DNA of 64,000 nucleotides from Maricaulis sp. (GCA_002692855.1 NZMJ01000134.1:27277-91276), one strand, 5' to 3'. Numbered from the stretch's first letter, positions 27,433 to 35,843 are shown. Notes: generated from the letters alone by a model not told the origin. Numbers and translations: made by a program.

Positions 27433-28023
27433 ATGTTTCGAGCAATTTTGACGACCGGCGCGGCCTTGATGGTGATGGCCTGCGCACCGGAGGCGGACAC
27501 GCAGGCGCAGGAGCGGGCCGAGGGCTTTGGTCTCGCCGCCGGCCAGTCCTTTCCCGACATGAGTGTGACGGATGCGTCCGGGGAGGAGCGCCGCCTTTCC
27601 GACCTGACCGGAGAAAACGGACTGGTCCTCTATTTCAACCGGTCAATCGACTGGTGTCCTTATTGCCAGACGCAGGTCATCGACGTGAACGGAGCCGCGG
27701 ACGCGTTTGCCGAGCGTGGATTCGAGGTCGCGGTGATCACGTACGATCCGGCCGAATATGCCGACTGGCGCGACATCACGATCAACCTCCTGTCGGATCC
27801 CGACAGCGCCCTGATCGATGCGTTCGACGTGCGCGACCCGCTTTACACCGACCCCGGGCATTTCGCCTACGGCGTGCCCTATCCGATCACCTATGTGATC
27901 GGAGCTGACGGCGTGATCATTGCCAAGCTGTGGCACGAGGCGGGATATGGCGCAGACGGGGGTTACCGCGAGCGGATCACGACCGATGACATTCTGGAGG
28001 TGATCGACCGGTCTGCGGGCTAA
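27433..28023 (+). CDS. Redoxin-family (AhpC/TSA-like) lipoprotein
   Basis: A 196-residue protein with a lipobox near the N-terminus (LMVMAC-A, Cys17) and a thioredoxin-fold peroxiredoxin domain. LYFNRSIDWCPYCQTQV carries the CPYC pair where peroxiredoxins have the peroxidatic TxxC, and YPITYVIGADG holds the cis-proline. It is probably tethered in the periplasm as a thiol reductase or peroxidase. GGGGGGAGA precedes the ATG. Confidence 0.83.
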   Translation: MFRAILTTGAALMVMACAPEADTQAQERAEGFGLAAGQSFPDMSVTDASGEERRLSDLTGENGLVLYFNRSIDWCPYCQTQVIDVNGAADAFAERGFEVAVITYDPAEYADWRDITINLLSDPDSALIDAFDVRDPLYTDPGHFAYGVPYPITYVIGADGVIIAKLWHEAGYGADGGYRERITTDDILEVIDRSAG

Positions 28024-28532
28024 AGCCCGGTGTTCAGCCGCATCAGTTCAAAGCTGGCGGCGAGGGCGTAGGACTGGAAGACGAAGGGCAGCCACATGAA
28101 GGCGCCCGCGCTCACACTAGCCCGGCCCACGGCCCAGGTGGCGAAGACCGTCGTGACCCAGGACGCCACGACCACCAGGAGACCCAGCGAGACGTCGCGC
28201 ATGACGAGGAAAACAATCGACCACGCGATCGCGCTGGCGATGGTTGCCAGAACCCCGAGCGCCCCCAGCCAGCGCCAACCGGCGAGGCCAAAACGCTCGA
28301 CGCTCCACAGTGCGAAGGCGAGCATCAGGGTCTTGGCGATCCAAAGCGCGGTGATGAAGCTGCCGGGCAGCAGCCAGACCGGCCGGTCGAGTTCCTGATA
28401 CACCCAGTCGAACGTGCCAGCCGCATTCGCTCCGCCCGCCATCAGCCCGGTAAAGGCGGCGGTCAGAACGAGATAGACGGCAAGGCGTCCCACGGTGGGA
28501 CGTTCTCGTCCGGACAAGGCGGTCTCCTTCAT
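28020..28532 (-). CDS. TspO/MBR-like membrane protein
   Basis: A 170-residue protein with five hydrophobic helices. RPVWLLPGSFITALWIAKTLMLAFALW matches the P-W-x-P loop and second helix of TspO, and the C-terminal WLPFVFQSYALAASFELMRLN resembles the last TspO helix. In Rhodobacter TspO responds to oxygen and tetrapyrroles. The similarity is by pattern only. It converges on the redoxin gene with a 4-base overlap. Confidence 0.6.
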   Translation of the reverse strand: MKETALSGRERPTVGRLAVYLVLTAAFTGLMAGGANAAGTFDWVYQELDRPVWLLPGSFITALWIAKTLMLAFALWSVERFGLAGWRWLGALGVLATIASAIAWSIVFLVMRDVSLGLLVVVASWVTTVFATWAVGRASVSAGAFMWLPFVFQSYALAASFELMRLNTGL

Positions 28533-28682
28533 GCCTAAAGGCTCTAGTCAGGAAACGGGTGCAATTGACGTGCCGCAATGGGGCGAAACAGATGCATTGC
28601 AGTTCATCTGACCGTCATTTCACTTGCCCTGTGCAGACAGGCGGTTTCATCATTCCGGGATGCAGGACTACGGGGGATTGCA

Positions 28683-29231
28683 ATGAGTGTTGATACATCC
28701 GGATTCGGACCGCGGCTTGAGACCGAACGCCTGATCCTGCGCCCGCCGGTGGAAGCCGATTTCGCGCCGCTTTCTGCCGCGATGCAGGACGAGGAAAACA
28801 CCCGCTATATCGGCGGCGTTCAGTCGCCGCCCATGGCCTGGCGCGCCCTGATGAGCGTGATCGGTCACTGGGCGGTGCGCGGCTATGGCTTCTTCACCGT
28901 GCTCGACAAGGAAACGGGCCGATGGGCCGGGCGGGTCGGGCCGTGGTACCCGCATGGCTGGTCGCAGCCCGAAGTCGGCTGGACGATTGCGCGGTCGCAC
29001 TGGGGCAAGGGCTATGCGAGCGAGGCCGCTGCCGCCAGCCTCGACTGGGCGTTCGACCATCTCGGGTGGGACAGCGTGATCCACCTGATCGACGAGAAGA
29101 ATACCGGCTCGATCGGCGTGGCGAAGAGGCTCGGCTCGTACAAGACCGGCCGCACCGAGGAAGTCGCCGGGTTCGGCATGATCGTCGATGTCTGGGGCCA
29201 GACCCGCGAGGAATGGCGTTCGCGAAGGTAG
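28683..29231 (+). CDS. GNAT family N-acetyltransferase (RimJ/RimL type)
   Basis: A 182-residue GNAT protein. LETERLILRPP at the start and the acetyl-CoA loop ARSHWGKGYASEAA (variant of QxxGxG/A) identify the family, with NTGSIGVAKRLG near the end. GGGGGA lies 5 bases before the ATG at 28683. Substrate (protein, antibiotic or small amine) unknown. Confidence 0.85.
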   Translation: MSVDTSGFGPRLETERLILRPPVEADFAPLSAAMQDEENTRYIGGVQSPPMAWRALMSVIGHWAVRGYGFFTVLDKETGRWAGRVGPWYPHGWSQPEVGWTIARSHWGKGYASEAAAASLDWAFDHLGWDSVIHLIDEKNTGSIGVAKRLGSYKTGRTEEVAGFGMIVDVWGQTREEWRSRR

Positions 29232-29252
29232 AGCTCTGATCCGTCACCCCAC

Positions 29253-29273
29253 CCCTCCCCTTCAAGGGGAGGG
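29253..29273. terminator. Palindrome between convergent GNAT and LytTR genes
   Basis: CCCTCCCCTT-C-AAGGGGAGGG (29253-29273) is a perfect 10-bp inverted repeat. A CCTTTTTAAAG run follows in the + direction. It probably terminates transcription from both sides and resembles the CCCTCTCCC repeat units. Confidence 0.6.
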
Positions 29274-29283
29274 AAGAGCCTTT

Positions 29284-30027
29284 TTAAAGCCAGCCCTTTT
29301 CGCGCAGTTTCGGGACATTCGCCCGGCTAACGGGGGCTTCGATACCGCCTTTCAGGATCAGGACGGCCTGCGACCCCTCGCGGCGGGCATCCTCGATGGC
29401 CGAGCGGGCCACCCACCAGGAGCGGTGGGTTTGCGCGCCTTCGATCGCCGAGGCCGCGGCCATCGCGTCGGACAGGCGCATCAGGATCAACTCATTCCCG
29501 GCCGAGGTGTGGACCCGCAGGTAATGGTCTTCGGACTGGAGCGCGTGCAGGTCTGCGGTGCGCAGGCGCACCGGCAGCTTGTCGGTCAGGGTGCGGCCAA
29601 TCTGCGGCGGCGCTGCGTCGCTGGCTGCAGCATTCCCGGCGCGGTTGCGCAGCCAGGTGACGAAGGTGATCGCGACCGAGATCACCCAGACGAAAAAGAA
29701 GGTGACCGGCCAGGCCCACAAGGGTTGCGGGTCGCCGACAATTGCCTGAAGCAGCAGGACGGCGGCGGTCACCGGCACCGAAATGGCCAGCGACATCATC
29801 GGATAGGAAATCCAGTCCGGCGTTCCGGGCGCATGGCGCTCCATCAAGGTTCCGCCGACATGGCCGCACACGGCACCCCAGCCGACCAGGCCGGTCCAGT
29901 AGAGCCAGACCCAGGGCCACCCCAGACCGCCCGTGTCATAGGGCGCGAGGAAGGCGAGAAACGTCCCGATCCCGGCGACGAAGCCGGCGCCCGGCAGGAT
30001 GGCCTTGATGCGGTCTGCCCCTGTCAT
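29284..30027 (-). CDS. Membrane-anchored LytTR-domain transcriptional regulator
   Basis: A 247-residue protein. Four hydrophobic segments occupy about residues 10-135, then a LytTR DNA-binding domain (DLHALQSEDHYLRVHTSAGNE, RSWWVARSAI, PVSRANVPKL). It binds DNA from the inner membrane. The start MTGADRI at 30027 has a GGGGGT site about 9 bases upstream; an in-frame ATG 51 bases earlier has none. It is divergent from the DUF2306 gene, a likely target. Confidence 0.83.
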   Translation of the reverse strand: MTGADRIKAILPGAGFVAGIGTFLAFLAPYDTGGLGWPWVWLYWTGLVGWGAVCGHVGGTLMERHAPGTPDWISYPMMSLAISVPVTAAVLLLQAIVGDPQPLWAWPVTFFFVWVISVAITFVTWLRNRAGNAAASDAAPPQIGRTLTDKLPVRLRTADLHALQSEDHYLRVHTSAGNELILMRLSDAMAAASAIEGAQTHRSWWVARSAIEDARREGSQAVLILKGGIEAPVSRANVPKLREKGWL

Positions 30028-30046
30028 GGCGCGATTACCCCCTCCA

Positions 30047-30061
30047 TTCGCGATACGCGAA
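30047..30061. promoter_or_regulatory. Palindrome TTCGCG-ATA-CGCGAA between LytTR and DUF2306 genes
   Basis: A perfect 6-bp inverted repeat lies 20 bases upstream of the LytTR gene start, with another TTCGCG half-site at about 30078. Candidate operator for the divergent pair. Confidence 0.4.
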
Positions 30062-30195
30062 CGGGAATCTAGCGCCATTCGCGTCGGGAGACAGCCCGCT
30101 TGCGTAGACGCGCTTTTCGTGCCGCCGGGCCTGCCGCATCCCTTGTCTCGTCACGCAGCAAGACACCCGCAAACAGCGGGGACAGGGAGACGGGA

Positions 30196-30777
30196 ATGAC
30201 GACCGAGACACAGACATCACACACCGAACGCAGCGCGGCCCGGACGACGCCGGTCTGGCGTCACCTGGCCATCGGATTCGTCATTGTCTCGGTCGTGGTC
30301 GGCCTTGCACTCTGGCAGGGCAGCGGCGGAAACCTGTCGCTCGCAGGGGATCTGTTTGGAAGCGCGAACTGGTCGATCCGGCCCGATCCGGCCGCCTTTC
30401 TGCGCGCACCCTGGGTGATCCAGCTGCACGCCGGGACCGCCATCGGCGCCCTGCTTCTGGGCACGGTCCAGATGTTTGCGCCGAAAGGCACCATTCCGCA
30501 CCGTACGGTCGGCTATGTCTGGGCGGTGCTGATGGTGACGACCGCGATCTCGGCGATCTTCATCCGCCAGATCAATGGCGGATCATTCAGCTTCATCCAC
30601 ATCTTCGTGCCGCTGACCCTGATGAGCGTCTACGGGATGATCGCCAATGCGCGGCGCGGCCTGATCAACAAGCACAAGAATGCCGTCTACGGCGCCTTCT
30701 TTGGCGCGCTGATCGTCCCCGGCCTGTTCGCCTTCATGCCCGGCCGGCTGATGCACGTCATCTTTTTCGGCGGCTGA
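30196..30777 (+). CDS. DUF2306 family membrane protein
   Basis: A 193-residue protein with five or so hydrophobic helices. Histidines in IQLHAGTAIGALLLGTVQM, PHRTVGYVWA, FSFIHIFVPLT and NKHKNAVYGAF are placed as in DUF2306 proteins, which may bind haem or quinone. AGGGAGACGGG precedes ATG 30196. It is followed by the DUF2141 gene 77 bases on. Function unknown. Confidence 0.8.
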   Translation: MTTETQTSHTERSAARTTPVWRHLAIGFVIVSVVVGLALWQGSGGNLSLAGDLFGSANWSIRPDPAAFLRAPWVIQLHAGTAIGALLLGTVQMFAPKGTIPHRTVGYVWAVLMVTTAISAIFIRQINGGSFSFIHIFVPLTLMSVYGMIANARRGLINKHKNAVYGAFFGALIVPGLFAFMPGRLMHVIFFGG

Positions 30778-30854
30778 CCGGACCTGTCCCCAAGACCCCC
30801 TTTTTCAATTACCCGGAGCGGATGCTCCGCCCGGCCCTTACCAGGAGACTTGCC

Positions 30855-31310
30855 ATGAATACCTTCTTGAAAACTGCCTGCCTCGCCGCCCTGCTGACCG
30901 CCAGCGCACTCGTCCCGGCGCACGCCCGGGCCCAGACTGCCAGCGTGACGGTGACCGTCGAAGATGTTCGCGATGGCGGACTGATGGACATCGCGCTCTA
31001 TGACAGCGAAGCGGGATGGGACGGGACCGGGCCGGTCGCCTCCCGCCGCATCGAGATCGAGAACGGCGTGGCGATCGCCGTGTTCGAGAATCTCGAGGCC
31101 GGGGAGTATGCCGTGCGCCTCTATCATGACGAGAATGGCGACGACGTGTTCAACATGAATGTAATGGGCATCCCGACCGAGGGCTACGGGTTTTCCAACA
31201 ACCCATTCCCGCGCTTCCGAGGGGCGCGCCATGACGAAGCGGAGTTCACGGTCGCGGACGGGGAAAGCGTGAGCCAGACCATCGAACTGATGGGCGGCGG
31301 ATACTGGTAG
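30855..31310 (+). CDS. Secreted DUF2141 protein
   Basis: A 151-residue protein with a signal peptide (ACLAALLTASALVPAHARA-Q) and a single DUF2141 beta-sandwich: SVTVTVEDVRDGGLMDIALYDS, then AVRLYHDENGDDVFNMN with a possible Ca2+ loop and GFSNNPFPRFRGA. CAGGAG precedes the ATG. Periplasmic or surface; function unknown. Its terminator is at 31338. Confidence 0.85.
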   Translation: MNTFLKTACLAALLTASALVPAHARAQTASVTVTVEDVRDGGLMDIALYDSEAGWDGTGPVASRRIEIENGVAIAVFENLEAGEYAVRLYHDENGDDVFNMNVMGIPTEGYGFSNNPFPRFRGARHDEAEFTVADGESVSQTIELMGGGYW

Positions 31311-31337
31311 GCGATACCGCACCGAGACATCTGGGCC

Positions 31338-31360
31338 GGGCCGGAGGGTCCGGCCCTTTT
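31338..31360 (+). terminator. Rho-independent terminator after the DUF2141 gene
   Basis: GGGCCGGA (31338-31345) and TCCGGCCC (31349-31356) form a perfect 8-bp stem with a GGG loop, followed by TTTT. Confidence 0.85.
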
Positions 31361-31461
31361 CACATGTCACGCAGACGTGAAGGCGATCACGCGATCGTCG
31401 GCTTCCAGCCCCCAAATCCCGTGCGAAAGTGGCGCTCCACATCGCACGCCAGGGGAAAATC

Positions 31462-32199
31462 ATGAGACATTTCATACAGGCCGTACTGACGACCGCCCTC
31501 GTGTGCGGAGGCGGGACTGCCGCGGCGCAGGACGACTGGCGCGCCGAAGTGGCGGCGCGGCTGCCGGACAGTGGCGCGCTCAATCTGCGCCTGATCAATG
31601 CCGGCGAGGAAGACGGCTTCATGCGGCTCGGCTGGCGGCGCAATGGCGACCGGATCGAGCTGTTCGACCGCACCATGATGGTGTCGAGCGATGTCTATGA
31701 GTCCATGACGGCGGCGATGACATCGGATGATTTCGCGCCGCTGGACACGTTGATCCTCTGGCACCAGGACACCGCCATCCTGACTGTCGAGACGTTGGCC
31801 GAGCCCGGCCGGGCCACCGGCACGCGCACCGTGCTTCGGCCGATGCAGGGCGTGGAGCACGCGCCGCTGGACGTCGAGCTTCCGGACGGGGTGATGCCGC
31901 GCGCGGCAACCTTTGTCTTTGCACCCTTTCTCGATCTCGAACCGGGCGAGTCGCTGACCTATGACTGGTATGCCGTGCTGTCGAACTCGGTCGCGACCGT
32001 GACCGTCACGGCCTTTGATGGCGGGCCGGTCGATACCCCGGCCGGACGGTATGAGGAGACGTTGCGGCTTGAAGTGCGGGGCGCGACGCCCGAGGACCAG
32101 ATCCCGCTCAACGACATTTACGTCACCGGCGGAGAGGTGGTTCGCATCGACGTGGTGGGACAGGGCATGACCTTCCTGCGCCGCGCCGAACCGGAATAG
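31462..32199 (+). CDS. Uncharacterised secreted protein
   Basis: A 245-residue protein with a signal peptide (VLTTALVCGGGTAAAQ-DD). The mature part appears beta-rich, and its layout (substrate-like strands, then LRLEVRGATPEDQIPLNDIYVTGGEVVRIDV at the end) is reminiscent of DUF3108 outer-envelope proteins, but I do not assign it. AGGGGA precedes the ATG at 31462. It lies 55 bases upstream of the DUF1036 gene in the same direction. Confidence 0.68.
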   Translation: MRHFIQAVLTTALVCGGGTAAAQDDWRAEVAARLPDSGALNLRLINAGEEDGFMRLGWRRNGDRIELFDRTMMVSSDVYESMTAAMTSDDFAPLDTLILWHQDTAILTVETLAEPGRATGTRTVLRPMQGVEHAPLDVELPDGVMPRAATFVFAPFLDLEPGESLTYDWYAVLSNSVATVTVTAFDGGPVDTPAGRYEETLRLEVRGATPEDQIPLNDIYVTGGEVVRIDVVGQGMTFLRRAEPE

Positions 32200-32254
32200 G
32201 CGGCCTGTCAGATTTACGCTGACAGGAACTGCAACCTGCGGCTAGTGTCGCGTG

Positions 32255-33145
32255 ATGTTACGGCTTCTGATCCTCATCGCAGTACTGGCTGTTCCGACGA
32301 TGGCCGACGCCCAGGCGCGGCCGGTGCTAATGCGTCTGTGCAACGACGCGCCGTTCGCGGTTGGCGTTGCGGCAGCGTACAACACGACGCCAAGCGGTGG
32401 CCGCCGGGCGGAAGGCTGGTTCCGGGTCGAAGCAGGCGACTGCCTGGAAGGCGCGCTGCACGGCGTGGCGGGAGACCGGATGGGTCTGGCTGCCTTTTCC
32501 GGCACGTGGCAATGGCCCGCCGGGGAGGCGGCTTTTTCCCATTGCCTGCCCGCGGACAGTTTCAACACCGGCGTGCTCGACGTGCCGCCCTGCGCCGATA
32601 CGGTGCGCGAGATCGCCTTCACCTCCCGGCCCATTCGCCCCTTCCGGGCGGAATGGGGCGTGGTCGACTGGCGCGTCGGCTGCGCCGATTTCGGTGAGGA
32701 TGCGGATTTATGCCTGGGCTCGCCGGTGGAGCGGGACGGCTATTCAGCGCCCGTGCGGGAGTTGCAGGTCTGCGGGCCCAGCCTGGAAGGCGGACTGGTC
32801 GCGCTGGCCGAGCCGGTTGATGCCAACACCTGGCGCGTGCGCGGCTGGATGGCTCTGGAAGCGGACAGTTGTGTCGTCGTCTATAGCGGTTTTCCAAACG
32901 GAGACCGGGTGTATGTGCATGGCCATGCCGCAAGCGAGGCAGCGGTTAGCACGACGCGCGTCGGAGGCCCTACGCGGGCGACATTCTGCGCGTCGGGAGA
33001 TGTGTTCGACATCACCGCGCCCGCCAGCGAGATCTTCAATACTACCGAATGCCCGCCCGAAGCTCCCTATCCGGTCGTGTTCGACCGAATCCGCTGGCAA
33101 TCGAATGTGTCGCGCTTCACGCACTTCTTCCGCGCCGGCGGGTGA
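32255..33145 (+). CDS. Secreted protein with two DUF1036-type repeats
   Basis: A 296-residue protein with a signal peptide (LILIAVLAVPTMADA-QA). Two units with the DUF1036 pattern (cysteine, then GWxxVExGxC) are seen: RLCNDAPFAVGVAAAY with GWFRVEAGDC, and QVCGP with GWMALEADSCVVV. Eight or more cysteines suggest disulphides in the periplasm. An in-frame GTG directly precedes the ATG at 32255. Function unknown. Confidence 0.75.
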   Translation: MLRLLILIAVLAVPTMADAQARPVLMRLCNDAPFAVGVAAAYNTTPSGGRRAEGWFRVEAGDCLEGALHGVAGDRMGLAAFSGTWQWPAGEAAFSHCLPADSFNTGVLDVPPCADTVREIAFTSRPIRPFRAEWGVVDWRVGCADFGEDADLCLGSPVERDGYSAPVRELQVCGPSLEGGLVALAEPVDANTWRVRGWMALEADSCVVVYSGFPNGDRVYVHGHAASEAAVSTTRVGGPTRATFCASGDVFDITAPASEIFNTTECPPEAPYPVVFDRIRWQSNVSRFTHFFRAGG

Positions 33146-33147
33146 AC

Positions 33148-33783
33148 TTACCAGCGCAGCAGGCGCGGACCCATGAGGGCGCCCAGTAGCGCCACGATCA
33201 GAACTGCGCCCTGATACCAGACCGCCAGGAAGGTCAGGCTCGTTTCGGTGCAACTGAGCGAATAGACCGCTGCACCTGCAGCGCCTGCAAACAGTCCGGC
33301 GGCAAACCCGGCCAGGCGCAGCCGGGTCGGGGCCATCGCGCGCAGCACCAGGATGCTGGCTGCGAAGACCGGCAGGGCGGCTGCGATCACACGCGGCACG
33401 CAGCGATTCCAGGAATGACCCAGGAGCGTTTCGGTCCGCAAGTCACTCGGCGCGATCGCCAGTACGATCAGTCCCGCAGCCAGCACCAGACCCGCAACGA
33501 GCATGGAAACCACCAAGCCGCGCCCGCCCGTACCATCGGGGCGGGACAGGGCGAACAGGGACAGGGCCGCGCCGGCAGCAATCGCGACCATTGCAGCCAG
33601 CTTTACCCAGAAGGACGGAAGGGTGAGGGCGCCGGGCATGTCGGGACGGACCCCGATCCAGAGGACGACAAACAGGGTGGAGATCGTCAGGGCGGGCAAG
33701 ATCCACCGCAGAGCAAGATGGCGCAAAGGGCGGGGCGATACCGGCTCCAGGTCGTTGACCAGATCGTCGATAGGGTTCGTCAT
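33148..33783 (-). CDS. nrsF: NrsF-type membrane anti-sigma factor (DUF1109)
   Basis: A 211-residue protein with six hydrophobic helices and a short cytoplasmic N-terminus (NPIDDLVNDLEPV), as in NrsF, the negative regulator of Caulobacter SigF. Cys128 (HSWNRCVP) and Cys178 (YSLSC) lie on the periplasmic side 50 residues apart. From memory, the Caulobacter protein uses a Cys pair with the same spacing in heavy-metal sensing. It overlaps sigF by ATGA and is co-transcribed from the promoter at 34345. It should hold SigF at the membrane until metal stress. Confidence 0.87.
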   Translation of the reverse strand: MTNPIDDLVNDLEPVSPRPLRHLALRWILPALTISTLFVVLWIGVRPDMPGALTLPSFWVKLAAMVAIAAGAALSLFALSRPDGTGGRGLVVSMLVAGLVLAAGLIVLAIAPSDLRTETLLGHSWNRCVPRVIAAALPVFAASILVLRAMAPTRLRLAGFAAGLFAGAAGAAVYSLSCTETSLTFLAVWYQGAVLIVALLGALMGPRLLRW

Positions 33784-34325
33784 GACGTTCCGTCTCCTGG
33801 AGGCGTCGCACCCAGCGCAGCGGTTTTCAGTCCCCGGTGCACGCTGACCTTCACCGAGGATTCCGTGGTCCCGAGCCGGTCAGCGGCTTCGCGTGCCGTC
33901 AGTCCGGTCAGCCGGGTCATCCGGATCGCAGCCGCCTGCTTTGCGGGCAGGCGGGCGAGCAGGGTCTCGACATCAAGCCGTGCGGCGATGGCTGGTTCGA
34001 TAGCCATCACTGCATCGTCGTCCTTGAGTTCGACCGTGACCCGGCGGCTGTGGCGCCGGTAATGGTCGATCAGCTTGTAGCGCGCAATGCCATAGAGCCA
34101 ACCGGAGAAGGGCCGGGCGGCGTCATAGGTAGCGCGTTTGTCATGCACGGCCATCAGTGTTTCCTGTACCAGGTCCTCGGCGCCAGCCTGGTCCCGGGTC
34201 AGGCGGCGGGTGAAATAGGCCAGCAACGGCGCGCGCACGGATTCCAGCAGCGTACGATAGGCCTGCCGGTCACCGGACTGGCTCAGCACCATCAGGGCGC
34301 GGAAGGCGATTTCGCCGTCGGTCAT
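33780..34325 (-). CDS. sigF: ECF RNA polymerase sigma factor, SigF type
   Basis: A 181-residue ECF sigma factor (185 if started at the GTG 34335-34337). Region 2 is LLAYFTRRLTRDQAGAEDLVQETLMAVH and RPFSGWLYGIARYKLIDHYR; region 4 is LARLPAKQAAAIRMTRLTGLTAREAADRLGTTESSVKVSVHRG. It recruits polymerase to GTAACC-N16-CGAA promoters, one of which (34345-34370) drives its own operon. The mRNA start predicted from that promoter falls at or just before the GTG/ATG, so the leader is nearly absent. Confidence 0.88.
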   Translation of the reverse strand: MTDGEIAFRALMVLSQSGDRQAYRTLLESVRAPLLAYFTRRLTRDQAGAEDLVQETLMAVHDKRATYDAARPFSGWLYGIARYKLIDHYRRHSRRVTVELKDDDAVMAIEPAIAARLDVETLLARLPAKQAAAIRMTRLTGLTAREAADRLGTTESSVKVSVHRGLKTAALGATPPGDGTS

Positions 34326-34344
34326 GACCCTTGTCACTGCCTTA

Positions 34345-34370
34345 TTCGCTGGTCGCGCGCGAAAGGTTAC
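34345..34370 (-). promoter_or_regulatory. SigF promoter of the sigF-nrsF operon
   Basis: On the minus strand GTAACC (34370-34365), a 16-base spacer and CGAA (34348-34345) match the Caulobacter sigma-F motif GTAACC-N16-CGAA exactly. It lies 8-20 bases upstream of the possible sigF starts, so sigF autoregulates. Confidence 0.85.
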
Positions 34371-34560
34371 AGGCGCGCCGGACTGTCTGACATGTTTAGC
34401 GCCAAATGCGCCGCGGCGTCATGCCGGAACCGCCAGGCAACCGCCAGTCGCAATCAATCACGGGGCCGTGACCATCAAGTGACTGTGCCAATTATTCAAA
34501 TAAAATCAGTTGCTTGTGCCGTTACCACTGCTGGAGCGACAAATACGACGTATTCGGAGT

Positions 34561-34586
34561 GTAACGATCGGGCGTCCTTCAGCGAA
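34561..34586 (+). promoter_or_regulatory. SigF promoter of the bufABCD operon
   Basis: GTAACG (34561-34566), 16 bases, CGAA (34583-34586) repeat the sigF promoter pattern facing the other way. It lies 62 bases before the bufA ATG. The 310-base gap 34338-34648 holds only these two promoters and an AT-rich stretch (about 34490-34510). Confidence 0.85.
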
Positions 34587-34648
34587 TGACCCAGTGCCGC
34601 ACCCGAAAAGGTCGGCGCTCGTGTTTCAATCTCGAAGGAAATGAATCC

Positions 34649-34942
34649 ATGAACACCCGCTCCAAGATCGCTGCCGTCACGGCGTCCGCCTTTGCCCTGT
34701 CGATGGCCGCCGCCGTCGCGCATGCCGATGACGAAGACATGTCGCCGGAAGGCCAGGAACGCTGCTACGGCGTGTCGCTGGCTGGCGAAAACGATTGTGC
34801 CGCCGGCGAGGGCACGTCGTGCGCTGGAACCTCGACGGTCGATTACCAGGGAAATGCCTGGACCTATGTCGACGAAGGCACCTGCGAAGACATCCAGACG
34901 CCCTATGGCACTGGTTCGCTGACTCCGGTCGAACGTCCGTAA
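34649..34942 (+). CDS. bufA: Bufferin-type ribosomal peptide precursor (DUF2282)
   Basis: A 97-residue precursor with a Sec signal peptide (to about AHA-26) and a short acidic mature part holding four cysteines (39, 50, 58, 79): ERCYGV, NDCAAG, TSCAG and GTCED. This is the DUF2282/BufA1 pattern, in which an MNIO enzyme modifies cysteines to heterocycles that bind copper (known for the family from recent Caulobacter work). GAAGGAA precedes the ATG at 34649. An in-frame ATG at 34586 lies in the promoter and is rejected. First gene of the SigF-driven operon. Confidence 0.85.
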   Translation: MNTRSKIAAVTASAFALSMAAAVAHADDEDMSPEGQERCYGVSLAGENDCAAGEGTSCAGTSTVDYQGNAWTYVDEGTCEDIQTPYGTGSLTPVERP

Positions 34943-34964
34943 TCTCCCCCCGACGGCGTTCGCG

Positions 34965-35843
34965 ATGACCTCCACCCACACCCCCGCTTCCCCTCCTGGA
35001 GCCGGTATCGGCCTCAAGCCGGCGCACTATCGCGCCGCGCTCGAGAGCGAAGCCGACGGGTTGTGGGTGGAGGTGCATCCGGAAAATTACATGGGGGAGG
35101 GCGGGCCGCGGCTCGCCTGGCTCGACGCCATTGCCGAACGGCACCCCGTGTCCCTGCACGGCGTATCGTTGTCGCTGGGCGGCGAAGAGCGTCCCGACAA
35201 GGACCATCTGGCGCGCTTTCGCGGCCTGGTCGACCGGTTCCGGCCGGCCCTGGTGTCGGAACATCTCGCCTGGTGCCGTCATGACGGTGTCTATTTCAAC
35301 GACCTTTTGCCCCTGCCTTATACGCGCGGCGCGCTGAACCGCTTTTGCGACCATGTTGAAGAAGCGCAGGACGCGCTCGGCCGCCCGATACTGATCGAGA
35401 ATCCGTCGCTCTACCTGTCGCTCAAGGGCGAGATGAGCGAAGGCGAGTTTCTGGGCGAGGCGGTTCGCCGGACGGGGTGCAGCCTGCTCCTCGATCTCAA
35501 CAATGTGGTCGTGACCGCGAACAACCTGGCCCGCGAGGTTCACGCCTATATCGACGCCTTCCCGCTCGAAGCGGTGCGCGAAATCCACCTGGCCGGGCAT
35601 GAGGCTGATGGCGATCCGGATACCGGTCTGCTGATTGACACTCACGGGGCGCCGGTCAGCGACCCGGTCTGGACGCTATACGCCCATGTCATCGCGCAAG
35701 CGGGCCCGCTGCCGACACTGATCGAGCGCGACAACAATCTTCCTGCGTTTGACGTCCTGATGGACGAACGCGCGCAGGCGCAGGCGGTGCTCGACCGCGC
35801 GGCTGCTTCACCGGGACGCAAGGCGGCCCTGTCACATGTCTGA
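34965..35843 (+). CDS. bufB: MNIO-family (DUF692) peptide-modifying enzyme
   Basis: A 292-residue multinuclear non-haem iron oxidase with a TIM-barrel fold. Candidate iron ligands lie in HPENYMG (about 38-44), LHGVSLS (His65), SEHLAWC, LIENPS, LLLDLNN, HLAGHE and IERDNN. In the bufferin pathway it oxidises precursor cysteines in the cytoplasm before export. It starts 22 bases after bufA and overlaps bufC. Pairing with a DUF2282 precursor makes this assignment firm. Confidence 0.92.
   Translation: MTSTHTPASPPGAGIGLKPAHYRAALESEADGLWVEVHPENYMGEGGPRLAWLDAIAERHPVSLHGVSLSLGGEERPDKDHLARFRGLVDRFRPALVSEHLAWCRHDGVYFNDLLPLPYTRGALNRFCDHVEEAQDALGRPILIENPSLYLSLKGEMSEGEFLGEAVRRTGCSLLLDLNNVVVTANNLAREVHAYIDAFPLEAVREIHLAGHEADGDPDTGLLIDTHGAPVSDPVWTLYAHVIAQAGPLPTLIERDNNLPAFDVLMDERAQAQAVLDRAAASPGRKAALSHV

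Noticed and set aside
27242-27451. Short frame in the mdh downstream region
   Set aside because: It runs through the mdh terminator and the next ribosome-binding site, with no codon pattern of a gene.
34586-34648. Earlier start of bufA at 34586
   Set aside because: This ATG overlaps the SigF -10 element and would place 21 basic residues before a good signal peptide; 34649 has the ribosome-binding site.
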